Below the pieces are notes generated by a model. It had not been told where the DNA came from. It worked only from the letters and a program-made list of their open reading frames with translations, and did no database searches. From Candidatus Methylobacter favarea (lineage in GTDB: Bacteria; Pseudomonadota; Gammaproteobacteria; Methylococcales; Methylomonadaceae), in assembly GCF_902806695.1 (NCBI RefSeq), contig NZ_CADCXN010000071.1, forward strand, positions 1 to 35,346: DNA of 35,346 nucleotides, in the 5' to 3' direction. Below are positions 8,501 to 17,648 of this stretch, in pieces; position 1 is the stretch's first letter; each line of letters starts with the position of its first letter. The translations under genes were made by a program, and so were the position numbers.

Positions 8501-11043
8501 TGATAAAAACAATCGAAGAAAAGGCCGCCCTGCCAAATACCTTACCACGACCCCAAGGTGAAGAGGAAGAATTGCTGCGCATTTGGGAAACCCCAAAAGG
8601 GTGGCGGTGGATAACGGCGGTCAACAACACGGTGGTGGGGCTGCTTTATCTGGGCGCCGCCTTTGCTTTTTTCGTGCTTGCAGGACTCTTGGCCCTGGTC
8701 ATGCGCACGCAACTGGCCGTGCCCGAGAACGATCTGGTCAGCCAGGACCTCTACAATCAAATCTTTACCGTGCACGGCACCACCATGATGTTTCTGTTCG
8801 CGGTGCCGGCCATGGAGGCGCTGGGTGTGCTGCTGCTGCCGCAAATGCTGGCCGCGAGAGACCTGCCGTTTCCGCGCCTGAGCGCATTCGCGGTTTGGGC
8901 TTATATCATTGGCGGCTCGGTGTTTTTCTCGACGGTCTTTTACGGTCTGGCGCCCAAAGGCGGCTGGTTTATGTATCCGCCCTTGACGCTGACGGCCTAT
9001 TCGCCCGGCGATAATGCCGATTTCTGGCTGCTTGGCATCGGTTTTATTGAAATCTCTGCAATCGCCGGGGCGATTGAAATTATAGTCGGCATTTTGCGGA
9101 CCCGCCCGCCCGGCATGTCGCTCGACAAACTGCCTATTTTCGGCTGGTCCATGCTGGTGTTCGCGGGCATGATTGTGGTGGCGTTCCCGGCGGTCATTCT
9201 CGCAACCATGTTTTTGGAAATCGAACGCTCGTTCGGCTGGCCATTTTTTACCGCTTCGGGCGGCGGCGACCCGCTGCTGTGGCAGCATCTGTTCTGGTTT
9301 TTCGGCCATCCGGAGGTGTACATTATTTTCCTGCCGGCAGCCGGGTTAGTCTCGATGATTGTGCCCACGATGGCGCACGCGCCTCTGATCGGTTACAAAC
9401 TGATCGTCGTCGCGCTTATCGCGACAGGTTTTTTCAGTTTCGGCTTGTGGGTGCATCACATGTTTGCGACCGGCATTCCCGCCCTCAGTCTGGCCTTTTT
9501 TTCGGCGGCGAGCATGGCCGTGGCGGTGCCGTCCGGCATCCAGGTTTTTTCCTGGATCGCCACCATCGCTTCGGCCAAAGGCGGTTTTCAGTTGAACACC
9601 CCTTCGCTGTTCGTGCTGGGCATGCTGTTTATTTTTACAGTGGGCGGCTTGACCGGCATTATGGTGGCCATGGTGCCGTTCGACTGGCAGGCGCACGATA
9701 CCCATTTTATCGTCGCCCATCTGCATTATGTATTGGTCGGCGGCATGGTCTTTCCATTGTTTGCGACCTTTTATTACTGGGCGCCGATGGTCAGTACGCG
9801 AATGCTGTCCGAGCGGCTCGGAAAATGGTTATTCTGGCTGATGTTTATCGGCTTTAATGTGACTTTCTTGCACATGCATATTACCGGGCTAATCGGCATG
9901 CCGCACCGGGTATGGACATATTCGGAAGCGTCAGGATGGGGGCCTTATAACTTTATATCAACAGTCGGAGCTTATATCCTTGGCGCCGGTGTGCTGATTT
10001 TTATCATAGACCTGATCCGTAATTTTCGGGTCGGGAAGTGCGGCGTGACCAACCCCTGGCAAGCCGGAACCCTGGAATGGCTGCCTACGGATGTGTATTC
10101 CACGCGCTCCATTCCGCATGTGACCAGTCGTGAGCCGCTATGGGAACAGCCCGGCCTTGCTGAGCAGGTGAGTGCAGGAGAGCATTATTTGCCCAACGCC
10201 CCGACCGGCGCACGCGAGACCATTGTCACCTCGGCCATTGAAGCCACGCCGCAATATGTGATCCAGATGCCCGGTAACGGCTGGGCGCATGTGCTCGCGG
10301 CGGTTTTTACCGCCGCCTGTTTTCTGTTATTGACCATCAAAGTGGTTGCGCCGGCGCTGGCTTGCGCCGTGCTGGCCATCGCCTGCTGCCTGGCCTGGGT
10401 CTGGGAGCTCGATAAAGGCTCCGGCAAAGGGCCCGTGGCTATCGGCGCAGGGCTTAAGCTTCCCGTTTATGTCACCGGACCGATGGGCCACGGCTGGTGG
10501 GCAATGGTTATTCTGATGCTGGTTGCCGGCGCGCTGTACTTTGCCTATTTGTTTTCCTATCTGTATCTCTGGACCGTATCGCCTGAGGTGTGGCCCTCCG
10601 CTGCACAGAAGCTGCCCGCTTTACAATGGCCGGCCATGAGCGCCTTGTTGTTTGTTAGCAGTGCTGCATTTTTTGCTGTCGCAAAGAGAACCCTCCCGGA
10701 ACCTGGTAAAAAGCATTTATTGACTCCGCTGCTGCTGCTGCTGGGCGCGCTATCGAGTGTGCTTGCAGTGTGCCTGGAGATCTGGTGCTACTGGCAGACA
10801 GGCCTGAGGCCGACCGCATCGAGCTATGAGGCAATGGTATATATGGATAGCATTTTAGCCGGCCAGCTGGTTTTTGCCATGCTGATCATGGCGCTGTTTG
10901 TGATCGCGCGGCACTTTACCGGCAAGCTCGACCGGGTGCGTTCTGCAACGCTCGAAAACACCAACCTGCTGGCTTATTACACCGTGGCGCAGGCGCTTAT
11001 CGGTCTTCTGATAATTCACGGCTTCCCGAGAATGATTTTATGA
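8500..11043 (+). CDS. coxA: Fused cytochrome c oxidase subunits I and III
   Basis: The 847-aa protein joins a haem-copper oxidase subunit I (about 30-545) to a subunit III-like helical domain (about 590-847). Haem and CuB ligands are present: His92 (low-spin haem), His270 with the crosslinking Tyr274 in GHPEVY, His319-His320, His407 and His409. Glu272 of the HPEVY motif marks an A1-like family. Asp121 (D-channel entrance) is kept in ARDLPFPRLS, but the channel Asn seven residues later is Ser128. The K-channel Lys position reads Gln348 (SGIQVFSW). The start is GTG 8500, overlapping the antiporter stop. The fused I/III form occurs in known bacterial oxidases. The haem type cannot be read from sequence, and no ctaA/ctaB is in the window. 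Confidence 0.94.
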   Translation: MIKTIEEKAALPNTLPRPQGEEEELLRIWETPKGWRWITAVNNTVVGLLYLGAAFAFFVLAGLLALVMRTQLAVPENDLVSQDLYNQIFTVHGTTMMFLFAVPAMEALGVLLLPQMLAARDLPFPRLSAFAVWAYIIGGSVFFSTVFYGLAPKGGWFMYPPLTLTAYSPGDNADFWLLGIGFIEISAIAGAIEIIVGILRTRPPGMSLDKLPIFGWSMLVFAGMIVVAFPAVILATMFLEIERSFGWPFFTASGGGDPLLWQHLFWFFGHPEVYIIFLPAAGLVSMIVPTMAHAPLIGYKLIVVALIATGFFSFGLWVHHMFATGIPALSLAFFSAASMAVAVPSGIQVFSWIATIASAKGGFQLNTPSLFVLGMLFIFTVGGLTGIMVAMVPFDWQAHDTHFIVAHLHYVLVGGMVFPLFATFYYWAPMVSTRMLSERLGKWLFWLMFIGFNVTFLHMHITGLIGMPHRVWTYSEASGWGPYNFISTVGAYILGAGVLIFIIDLIRNFRVGKCGVTNPWQAGTLEWLPTDVYSTRSIPHVTSREPLWEQPGLAEQVSAGEHYLPNAPTGARETIVTSAIEATPQYVIQMPGNGWAHVLAAVFTAACFLLLTIKVVAPALACAVLAIACCLAWVWELDKGSGKGPVAIGAGLKLPVYVTGPMGHGWWAMVILMLVAGALYFAYLFSYLYLWTVSPEVWPSAAQKLPALQWPAMSALLFVSSAAFFAVAKRTLPEPGKKHLLTPLLLLLGALSSVLAVCLEIWCYWQTGLRPTASSYEAMVYMDSILAGQLVFAMLIMALFVIARHFTGKLDRVRSATLENTNLLAYYTVAQALIGLLIIHGFPRMIL

Positions 11044-11426
11044 TGAAGGCATCGAAACAGCTCTTTTCCGAAAGGTCTGTCGGCACATTGGTGCTATCTT
11101 TGGCCGGGCTTTTAATTTGGGCGCTGCATTTTGCCATTGTATACGGGGTCCAGCATGTTGCCTGTGCCGCGCTCGCGGCCAACCGCGCCGCTTTTTGGGT
11201 GCACACCACCCTTATCGTGGCAACCGTGGCGGCGCTGCTGGCGTTACTGCTGGCGATCATCAGGCCCGATATTGTGCTGCCTATGGATAGGAACGGCAGA
11301 GCGCTCCAACATGCCGGGACGTTTCTTCTAGGCCTCATGCGTGGGCTGGCCTTATTATCCTTTTTTGGGGTTTTATGGTCCGGGGCTGCTGTTTTGTTTC
11401 TGCCCGCCTGCGGATCACTCGCATGA
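11040..11426 (+). CDS. Small three-helix membrane protein of the oxidase operon
   Basis: A 128-aa protein whose ATG overlaps the coxA stop (ATGA). Hydrophobic segments lie at about 14-35 (with WALHFAIVYGVQHVAC), 50-68 and 98-122. The His/Cys-containing first helix is notable. No haem or copper motif of known type is seen. Position at the operon end, tight coupling and size suggest an accessory or assembly subunit, analogous in place to subunit IV, but I do not recognise the family with certainty. Confidence 0.75.
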   Translation: MMKASKQLFSERSVGTLVLSLAGLLIWALHFAIVYGVQHVACAALAANRAAFWVHTTLIVATVAALLALLLAIIRPDIVLPMDRNGRALQHAGTFLLGLMRGLALLSFFGVLWSGAAVLFLPACGSLA

Positions 11427-11824
11427 GGTTGCAGAAGATGGATTTTACCCCGCTTATCTGGCGCATGGCGAAGGCAGGCGTGGTAGCGCCTGAAGCTTCC
11501 TGCTGCCAAAAAGTTTGCTAAAGCCATTTTTGCCTTAATTTAAACTTGCCTCAGTGCCGCGCTGTCCTTGTCAGCAGTGGGCAACCGCCCGGTATTTTTC
11601 CTTAGTCTCAGCCATTTCTCCAGCCAGCCAGACCTTCCTCTTGACCCAGGATTAACGACTCAAGGATAAGGGAAAGCAAGATTGCCCGAGCCGATTGATA
11701 GATGGCCTATGCTCGCGTTGGCTCCGCTCCATTTTGTGAACAAATAAATCCATTACCTTCACATAACGCTCACGCCTATTGGTTTTAAATATCTGTCAAT
11801 AGGTAATTAATGAGGAATTGACTG
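11427..11824. other. Intergenic interval with a palindrome before the desaturase gene
   Basis: About 400 bp without a supported gene. No strong terminator for the oxidase operon was seen. The only clear structure is the inverted repeat at 11775-11803, close to the desaturase start. Confidence 0.5.
11775..11803. promoter_or_regulatory. 7-bp inverted repeat upstream of the desaturase (possible operator)
   Basis: CCTATTG (11775-11781) and CAATAGG (11797-11803) form a perfect dyad with a 15-bp AT-rich spacer, 21 bp before the desaturase ATG. It could be an operator or an mRNA hairpin near the ribosome site (GAGG at 11812-11815). It does not match DesT/FabR sites I know. Confidence 0.3.
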
Positions 11825-12763
11825 ATGTTTTTGCAAACAACGTGTATCAAGCTGCTGAGCTGGTTTGATAACAGTAATATAAAAGAAGCTGATAATGTAG
11901 GCGAAGTGATCGACTGGATGCGGGTGATTCCTTTTATCTTGATACATCTTGCCTGCCTGCTGGTATTTATTGTCGGCTGGAGCCCTGTGGCGCTATGGGT
12001 GGCGGCAGTGTCATATCTGATTCGAATGTTTGGGATTACCGCTTTTTACCATCGCTATTTTTCCCATAAGGCGTTTAAAACCAGCCGCTTCTGCCAGTTC
12101 CTGTTTGCGCTGCTGGGGGCGACCGCTACCCAGCGCGGGCCTATCTGGTGGGCATCGCACCATCGCCGTCACCATATTTATTCCGACCAGGAAAAAGATA
12201 CACACAGCCCAAGAAAGGGTTTTTTATGGAGTCATATGGGCTGGTTTTTGTGTCTGAAAAACTTTGCCATACGTACGCAAAGCGTGCGCGATTTGCTTAA
12301 ATTTCCGGAATTACGCTGGCTGGATCGGTTTGACATTACCATTCCCATTCTGTACGCCACCGCCTTATGGGGTCTGGGTAAATGGCTGGAAGTGTCATTT
12401 CCCGAACTCAATACCAGCGGCTGGCAAATGCTGATATGGGGGTACTTTATTTCTTCTGTCGTGTTAATCCATTGCACGCTGTTGGTAAATTCGCTGGCTC
12501 ATGTTTGGGGATCAAGGCGCTATATCACCAACGATGACAGCCGTAATAACGGCTTTATCGCATTGCTCACTCTGGGAGAAGGCTGGCATAACAATCATCA
12601 CCATTATCCGGTATCGGCCAGGCAGGGATTTTTTTGGTGGGAAATCGATATTACTTATTACCTGCTCCGGCTTATGGCCCTGTTTGGATTAATTTGGGAT
12701 TTACAACCTGTACCTGCGGAAAGAAGGCAGTCAAAACTTCTGCATAAGGAACAGCAGGGATGA
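11825..12763 (+). CDS. Membrane fatty acid desaturase (delta-9 acyl-CoA/acyl-lipid type)
   Basis: Di-iron membrane enzyme that introduces a double bond into saturated acyl chains. The 312-aa protein shows the three histidine boxes of the stearoyl-CoA desaturase family in the right order: HRYFSH (in FYHRYFSHKAF), HHRRHH (in WWASHHRRHHIYSD) and HNNHH (in EGWHNNHHHYP). Hydrophobic pairs lie near residues 35-75 and 170-225. Start ATG 11825 follows GAGG at 11812-11815. The true substrate (CoA, ACP or lipid) is not decidable. Downstream is a membrane sensor kinase, raising the possibility of a membrane-state response, though nothing proves a functional link. Confidence 0.92.
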   Translation: MFLQTTCIKLLSWFDNSNIKEADNVGEVIDWMRVIPFILIHLACLLVFIVGWSPVALWVAAVSYLIRMFGITAFYHRYFSHKAFKTSRFCQFLFALLGATATQRGPIWWASHHRRHHIYSDQEKDTHSPRKGFLWSHMGWFLCLKNFAIRTQSVRDLLKFPELRWLDRFDITIPILYATALWGLGKWLEVSFPELNTSGWQMLIWGYFISSVVLIHCTLLVNSLAHVWGSRRYITNDDSRNNGFIALLTLGEGWHNNHHHYPVSARQGFFWWEIDITYYLLRLMALFGLIWDLQPVPAERRQSKLLHKEQQG

Positions 12764-13077
12764 AAACAGCGCTGGCAGGCGGCCTTGGCCTTGTTAAACA
12801 GTATTGATATGCTGAGCTTGGGAAATTAGTTGCGCCACCCTCATTATAATGATGCATTTATCGACGCTCCTGTCTCGTCTATGTCGGGTGCTTACGGGCA
12901 GGGCCTCCGCAATATATACATCAACACAGCCATGAAAGCGGCCCCCTGTTTATACTGCCTGCGGCAAAAAGCAGGTCCGGATCAGACCGTAGCGCCGGCC
13001 TATTTTTTTTATGGCCTGCATGGAATTGTTTGGCTACAGCAATGGCATTTGGCTACAGCAATGGCAATGAAGGACTA
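12764..13077. other. Intergenic interval between desaturase and histidine kinase
   Basis: No convincing gene in these 314 bp. It contains a perfect TATAAT at 12845-12850 without a good -35, hairpins CCTGC/GCAGG and GGTC/GACC around 12957-12990 ahead of a run of eight T near 13003-13010 (a weak terminator possibility), and the 19-bp tandem duplication at 13029-13066. The frame 12830-13078 was judged spurious. Confidence 0.45.
13029..13066 (+). repeat. Perfect 19-bp tandem duplication
   Basis: The unit TTTGGCTACAGCAATGGCA occurs twice with no gap (13029-13047 and 13048-13066), ending 11 bp before the histidine kinase ATG. Nineteen is not a multiple of three, so it would shift any reading frame passing through it. 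It most likely arose by replication slippage. Confidence 0.9.
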
Positions 13078-14427
13078 ATGGCGCGTTATCTTTTTATAAA
13101 ATCAAACTGGGCGATGAATCACCAAGGGCTGCATTACAAACTGATCAAGGCTTTTTTACTGCAGATCCTGTTAATCAGTCTGGCAATTTTGCTGGCGGTT
13201 TTTTCGGCAGAAAAAATAGTGGAAGATTTATTAGTCCGCAAAGCGCTGCAAGGCGAGGCTGAGCATTTCTGGACATTATATCAAAAAAATCCTGACACTC
13301 CGGCCCCCAATACATTGAATCTGAAAGGTTATTTGGCCATTAATAAGGATTATTCTGAAGTTCCGGCGGATTTTCAAAATCTGCATCCCGGCTATTTTCG
13401 CAGCAAACTGGCGGGGCGCAAGCCCATTGTATATATAGAAGACCGAAGCAATGCCCGTCTGTATCTGGTATTTGATGAAGAAAAGGTTGCTGCATTAGCT
13501 TTCTATTTTGGTGTAGTTCCTCTCAGTCTGGTACTGGTGCTGATTTACCTGTTTGCCTGGCTGTCCTACCGGCAGTCCAGGGATGCCATTTCTCCGGTGA
13601 TACAGCTGGCGCAAATTGTAGAAAAGTTTGATTTTCATAGCCAGGGGCTGGCCGAACTGGATCTGAGTGGATTGCGTCGAACTGCCGATAGCGATGTTGC
13701 AAAACTTATCGATGCACTGGATCATTTTACCGAACGCCTGGAATTATTTATTGACCGTGAACAGAATTTTACCCGCGATGCCAGCCATGAACTCAGAACC
13801 CCTTTAGCGGTAATCAAAAGCGCTTTGGCCTTGCTGCAAAAGCGGCAGGATTATTCGCCCGGCGAACGCCTTTCCTTATCACTGATTGATAATACGCTCG
13901 GCGATATGGAAGGCTTGATAGATACTTTGCTGTTGTTAGCCAGGGAAGAATCTTCCCCCTTGCCGGAAGAAGATGTGTTAATCAATGATCTGCTGACCAC
14001 GCTGGTTGATCAGGTTAATCGGGCAGTAGGTAATGAACGGGTCAGCGTGGAAATTGAACAAAATTGTCTGTTATCCATTCCGGCCGCGGAGAAAGTGCTC
14101 AATATTCTATTCACCAACTTATTGCGCAATGCCTTCAGCTATACCCGGGAAGGGGTCATTTCCATAGCTATTGATGAAAACTGCGTGCGTATATCGGATA
14201 CCGGAATCGGTATGCAGCAGCGGCAATTGCAGCAGGTCTTTGAACCTTTTTATCGCGTGCAGACGGGCCATAATGGTCATGGTCTGGGCCTCACCATCGT
14301 CAAGCGTTTGTGTAATCGCTTTGGCTGGAAGTTGAAAATACGCAGTAAATTGGACGAAGGCACGAGCATCAGCGTTATATTTCCCAGAGCGCGACGTATT
14401 GGCGGCCGGCGTGAAAAACTCGTATAG
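13078..14427 (+). CDS. Orphan membrane sensor histidine kinase
   Basis: A 449-aa HisKA/HATPase kinase. Transmembrane helix 1 lies at about 22-45 (AFLLQILLISLAILLAVF) and helix 2 at about 137-160, enclosing a periplasmic sensor of about 95 residues. The phosphoacceptor His237 lies in DASHELRTPLAVIKS. The N box is LFTNLLRNAF, G1 is DTGIGM and G2 is GHGLGLTIVKRL. ATG 13078 follows AAGGA (13070-13074) closely. Upstream in-frame codons exist, but they lie inside the tandem duplication. No response regulator gene is adjacent on either side, which is unusual for this family; the partner must be encoded elsewhere. Confidence 0.9.
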   Translation: MARYLFIKSNWAMNHQGLHYKLIKAFLLQILLISLAILLAVFSAEKIVEDLLVRKALQGEAEHFWTLYQKNPDTPAPNTLNLKGYLAINKDYSEVPADFQNLHPGYFRSKLAGRKPIVYIEDRSNARLYLVFDEEKVAALAFYFGVVPLSLVLVLIYLFAWLSYRQSRDAISPVIQLAQIVEKFDFHSQGLAELDLSGLRRTADSDVAKLIDALDHFTERLELFIDREQNFTRDASHELRTPLAVIKSALALLQKRQDYSPGERLSLSLIDNTLGDMEGLIDTLLLLAREESSPLPEEDVLINDLLTTLVDQVNRAVGNERVSVEIEQNCLLSIPAAEKVLNILFTNLLRNAFSYTREGVISIAIDENCVRISDTGIGMQQRQLQQVFEPFYRVQTGHNGHGLGLTIVKRLCNRFGWKLKIRSKLDEGTSISVIFPRARRIGGRREKLV

Positions 14428-14639
14428 CGCCCGCATATTCCCGGAATTATATAGAAAATTAAAACTCGTTTATGAACGAAAGCAAGGTAAAGCGTTTTAA
14501 ATTTGTTATAGTATCCACTCATTCCAGAAACTAAAGATGCACAGCATGCATCATTTAGAACCTTCCAAGCAGGATGGAAATGATTTTCGTCTCGCGCGGA
14601 AAATATTGTCACCCTCAATAATAAAAACGGAGAATAGCC

Positions 14640-16112
14640 ATGCATTCAAACGTTACAGTCATTTCGGAAATTAATCTGGACGCGCCGTTGGCATGGACCA
14701 GAGCGAACCTGGAAGAGTTGAGATTGCTGCAAAGCCTGCAAGGCAATATTCTGAAAGGTCACGGCCGTGATTTTACCGCAAATATTTTTTTTAAATTCGA
14801 TGCCGGCAAAGAAATTCAATCCCGGCGGCTATTGCGTGAACTGGCCAACTTCCATTTAACCGATGCGCATCGTCAGCTTTTGGAGGTGAAAAAATTCAAG
14901 GAAACCGGCGAGTCCGGGGGGCCTTTTTGTCATTTGGCGCTCTCTTCAAAAGGCTATGAAGCGCTGGGATTGGCTGCTCAGGCGCCGCCAGATGAAGATT
15001 TTCAACGGGGCATGCAGGACCCATCCAGTATCGATGCCTTAAAGGACCCCGCTATTGAGAATTGGGAGTCTGCATTCCAGGAAGAAATTCACTGCCTTTT
15101 GCTGGCAGGCCATGAAAGTGAAAATGAAACAACAGAATTAGCGGATGCTTTGGTTTCGCTTCTTGAGGAAGCCGGATGCACCATTATTCATATCCAGCGG
15201 GGCAAAGCATTATTCAATGCCGCAGGCAACGGGATCGAGCATTTTGGCTATGTCGATGGCCGAAGTCAGCCGCTTATGCTGGTTGAAGATGTGGAAGGGG
15301 AGTCACTGGTGGGGTTATCAAGATGGAGCCCTGTGTTCCCCCTTAAGACAGTTTTAGTGAAGGACCCGGGCACATCCGATACCTTCAGTTTTGGAAGTTT
15401 TTTAGTATTCCGTAAGCTGGAACAAAATGTTCGCGCTTTCAAAACCCGGGAGCAGGAAATCGCTGACCTTTTGCAGCTTACTGAGGATGATCGGGAACTT
15501 GCCGGCGCAATGATAGTGGGGCGCTTTGAGGACGGCACGCCGGTTTCGCTATCAGATGAAGCACGCGGCCGGATGCCGCCGAATAATTTTAATTATGTGG
15601 ATGACCCCGGGCGCCGCTGCCCTTTCCATGCCCATATTCGTAAAGTAAATCCGCGAGGCAGCGGCGGCGCAGAGCCGGAGGACGGCGAGCGAAGTCATGC
15701 GATTGCGCGGCGGGGCATTCCCTATGAGGATGTAGCACGATGTGTGCATCCTGATGACTTGCCCGAAGTCACAGATATTAACCAGTTTATTCGTCAGGTT
15801 CAGCCACAATTGCCGGAGGATGGCGTGGGCCTTCTGTTTATCGCCTATAACAGCGTCATCGCCAATCAGTTTAAGTTCATTCAGCGGATCTGGGCTAATA
15901 ATACCAGTTTCCCAGTTCAGCCGCCAGGGCCGCATGGCATCGACCCGGTAATCGGACAAGGCGTCAATACGCCGAATGATCAGAAACTTCCGAACGAGTG
16001 GGACAACCCGGACAAGGGCACAAACGATAACTGTTCTTTCTCCGGATTTGTCAGGATGAAAGGCGGTCAATATTTTTTCTCGCCCAGCCTCACCTTTCTG
16101 AAAAATCTCTGA
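14640..16112 (+). CDS. Dyp-type peroxidase (long form)
   Basis: Haem peroxidase acting on dyes, phenolics or unknown substrates with H2O2. The 490-aa length fits the long (class C/D-like) Dyp branch. The signature GXXDG appears as GYVDG with distal Asp206, followed by RSQP. Upstream of the haem region is SFLVFRKLEQN, matching the GSYLVFRRLRQ block. The proximal haem ligand is His332 in CPFHAHIRKVNPR. No Sec/Tat signal is visible, so it is probably cytosolic. ATG 14640 has GGAGA at 14629-14633. It is flanked by a 212-bp leader and a strong terminal hairpin, so it is likely monocistronic. No encapsulin gene is nearby. Confidence 0.93.
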   Translation: MHSNVTVISEINLDAPLAWTRANLEELRLLQSLQGNILKGHGRDFTANIFFKFDAGKEIQSRRLLRELANFHLTDAHRQLLEVKKFKETGESGGPFCHLALSSKGYEALGLAAQAPPDEDFQRGMQDPSSIDALKDPAIENWESAFQEEIHCLLLAGHESENETTELADALVSLLEEAGCTIIHIQRGKALFNAAGNGIEHFGYVDGRSQPLMLVEDVEGESLVGLSRWSPVFPLKTVLVKDPGTSDTFSFGSFLVFRKLEQNVRAFKTREQEIADLLQLTEDDRELAGAMIVGRFEDGTPVSLSDEARGRMPPNNFNYVDDPGRRCPFHAHIRKVNPRGSGGAEPEDGERSHAIARRGIPYEDVARCVHPDDLPEVTDINQFIRQVQPQLPEDGVGLLFIAYNSVIANQFKFIQRIWANNTSFPVQPPGPHGIDPVIGQGVNTPNDQKLPNEWDNPDKGTNDNCSFSGFVRMKGGQYFFSPSLTFLKNL

Positions 16113-16123
16113 TAGTGTATGTA

Positions 16124-16150
16124 GGGCCGGCATTGCCGGCCCTTCTCTCT
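16124..16150. terminator. Hairpin terminator between convergent genes
   Basis: GGGCCGGC (16124-16131) and GCCGGCCC (16135-16142) form a perfect 8-bp stem with a 3-nt loop, followed by TTCTCTCT. It sits 11 bp after the peroxidase stop and before the end of the minus-strand monooxygenase gene, so it may serve both. The downstream tract is only partly T-rich. Confidence 0.65.
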
Positions 16151-16186
16151 AATCTCATAACTATCCCGTTAGCGCTTCTTTCTTGA

Positions 16187-17404
16187 TCAGATAATCGGCT
16201 CGCCGCGTGCGAGCCTGGGTAAATTACCTTCCAGACCCATGGCGCTGCGCATTACTTTTCGCTTGGCCGGCAAAATTCGCTCAGCCAGCCCCAGACCCAG
16301 GTTACGTAAAAACTTTACCGGTACAACCTCGTTGCTGAAGACACGGTAAAAAACATCCATTACTGTCATCATTTTAAGATTTTCAATACGTCTGAGTTTT
16401 TCATAACGTTTTAAAACGGCTAAATCGCCTATGTCAATGCCCTGCTTTTTCGCAGCGATTAATACTTCTGCTAACGTGGCGGCATCCAGCATGCCGATAT
16501 TCACTCCCTGTCCTGCCAGCGGGTTAATCACATGCGCAGCATCACCCACCAGAACCACCCCGGCTTTAACATAGCTCTGGGCATGCTGCCGTTTTAAGGG
16601 AAAGCTCACCGTGCCCAATACTTGGTTAATCTTGCCCAGACACTCGGGAAAGGCAGCGCTCAGTTCGCGCTGTAAATCGGAACTGGACAAAGCTTTCAAA
16701 CGGTTGACTTCATCCGGGGAGTTATACCAGACCACAGAGCCATAATGCCCTGTTAACGGTAAAAATGCTTGCGGTCCGCTGGGCACAAAGCGCTGCCAGG
16801 TTATATCCTGTTGACCGTAGGCCGTTTCAATATAAATCACCAGCGCATGTTGCTTGTAATCCCAGCTCGTTACGCCCAGGCCTACCGCTTGCCGGACTCT
16901 GGATTGGCCGCCATCGGCGGCCACCAGGACTTTTGCAGATAAAATCCGGCCATCCTCTAGCTCAACTTCGCTGGGCTTTTGAGCGGAATAGATGATTTTA
17001 TTAATGGTTGCCGGGCACATCAGTTTAATATTGGCAAAGCTCTGCAAGCGCTCCAGTAATGCCAACTGGATAACCCGGTTTTCAACGATGTAGCCCAATT
17101 CGGGATAATTGATATCATCGCTGCAAAATTCCGTGTTTTCCTCGGTTTCCCAAACCCGCATGCGGCGAAAAGGACAAAGGCGTCGATTGCGTACCCCATT
17201 CCAGGCGCCTACAGTTTCAAGAATGTTTTTTGAGGCAATACTGAGAGCGGATACCCTTAAATCATGCGGCTGATCGGGAGAAAAGGCATGAGGCGGCGAG
17301 CTTTCTATAACGGCAACTTTCAATGAACTGCCGCCAAGACTGGCGGCTACAGCAGCGCCTATCATTCCTCCGCCTGCTATTACAACATCGAAAAGTTCTT
17401 TCAT
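16187..17404 (-). CDS. FAD-dependent monooxygenase of the UbiH/UbiF family
   Basis: Ring hydroxylase probably acting in ubiquinone synthesis. The 405-aa protein has the N-terminal dinucleotide fold GGGMIGAAVAASL, the DGXXSXXR-type motif DGGQSRVR (about residue 165), and the second FAD motif GDAAHVINPLAGQGVNIG. These are the marks of the UbiH/UbiF/VisC/UbiI family, but which ring position is hydroxylated cannot be told. The start is ATG at 17404-17402; an in-frame TTG at 17413 is three codons earlier. The gene is divergent from gltB, with a 244-bp shared upstream region, and convergent with the peroxidase gene. Confidence 0.88.
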   Translation of the reverse strand: MKELFDVVIAGGGMIGAAVAASLGGSSLKVAVIESSPPHAFSPDQPHDLRVSALSIASKNILETVGAWNGVRNRRLCPFRRMRVWETEENTEFCSDDINYPELGYIVENRVIQLALLERLQSFANIKLMCPATINKIIYSAQKPSEVELEDGRILSAKVLVAADGGQSRVRQAVGLGVTSWDYKQHALVIYIETAYGQQDITWQRFVPSGPQAFLPLTGHYGSVVWYNSPDEVNRLKALSSSDLQRELSAAFPECLGKINQVLGTVSFPLKRQHAQSYVKAGVVLVGDAAHVINPLAGQGVNIGMLDAATLAEVLIAAKKQGIDIGDLAVLKRYEKLRRIENLKMMTVMDVFYRVFSNEVVPVKFLRNLGLGLAERILPAKRKVMRSAMGLEGNLPRLARGEPII

Positions 17405-17648
17405 ATCAATCAACTATAAAGCAACAAGAAAATCCTGCAGTCCCTGAAACAAAACATTCCTGTATAAATGACAGATAGCTTCCAGCATGATATTATTATT
17501 TAGTTTCACTAATATTTTATCTGAACAAAGATTTCGTAGCAGCTTTAATGCACTTGTTGAGATCAATAATCCGACTCTAACATGCATTGAAACAAAAAAC
17601 GACCTATAAACGCTGTTTAATACGGCATGATTAGAGCGGGCTGGATAA

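Noticed and set aside
8542-9309. Long minus-strand frame antisense to the fused oxidase gene
   Set aside because: Shadow of a GC-rich membrane-protein gene; the product is rich in His, Arg and Gln with no family match.
12830-13078. 82-codon plus-strand frame before the histidine kinase
   Set aside because: Begins with TTG in non-coding sequence, has no recognisable features, and its end reads through the tandem duplication into the kinase start.
17414-17648. Sigma54 promoter for nitrogen control of gltB
   Set aside because: No GG-N10-GC pair of the TGGCAC-N5-TTGC type was found in the divergent upstream region; sigma70-like candidates there have poor spacing.
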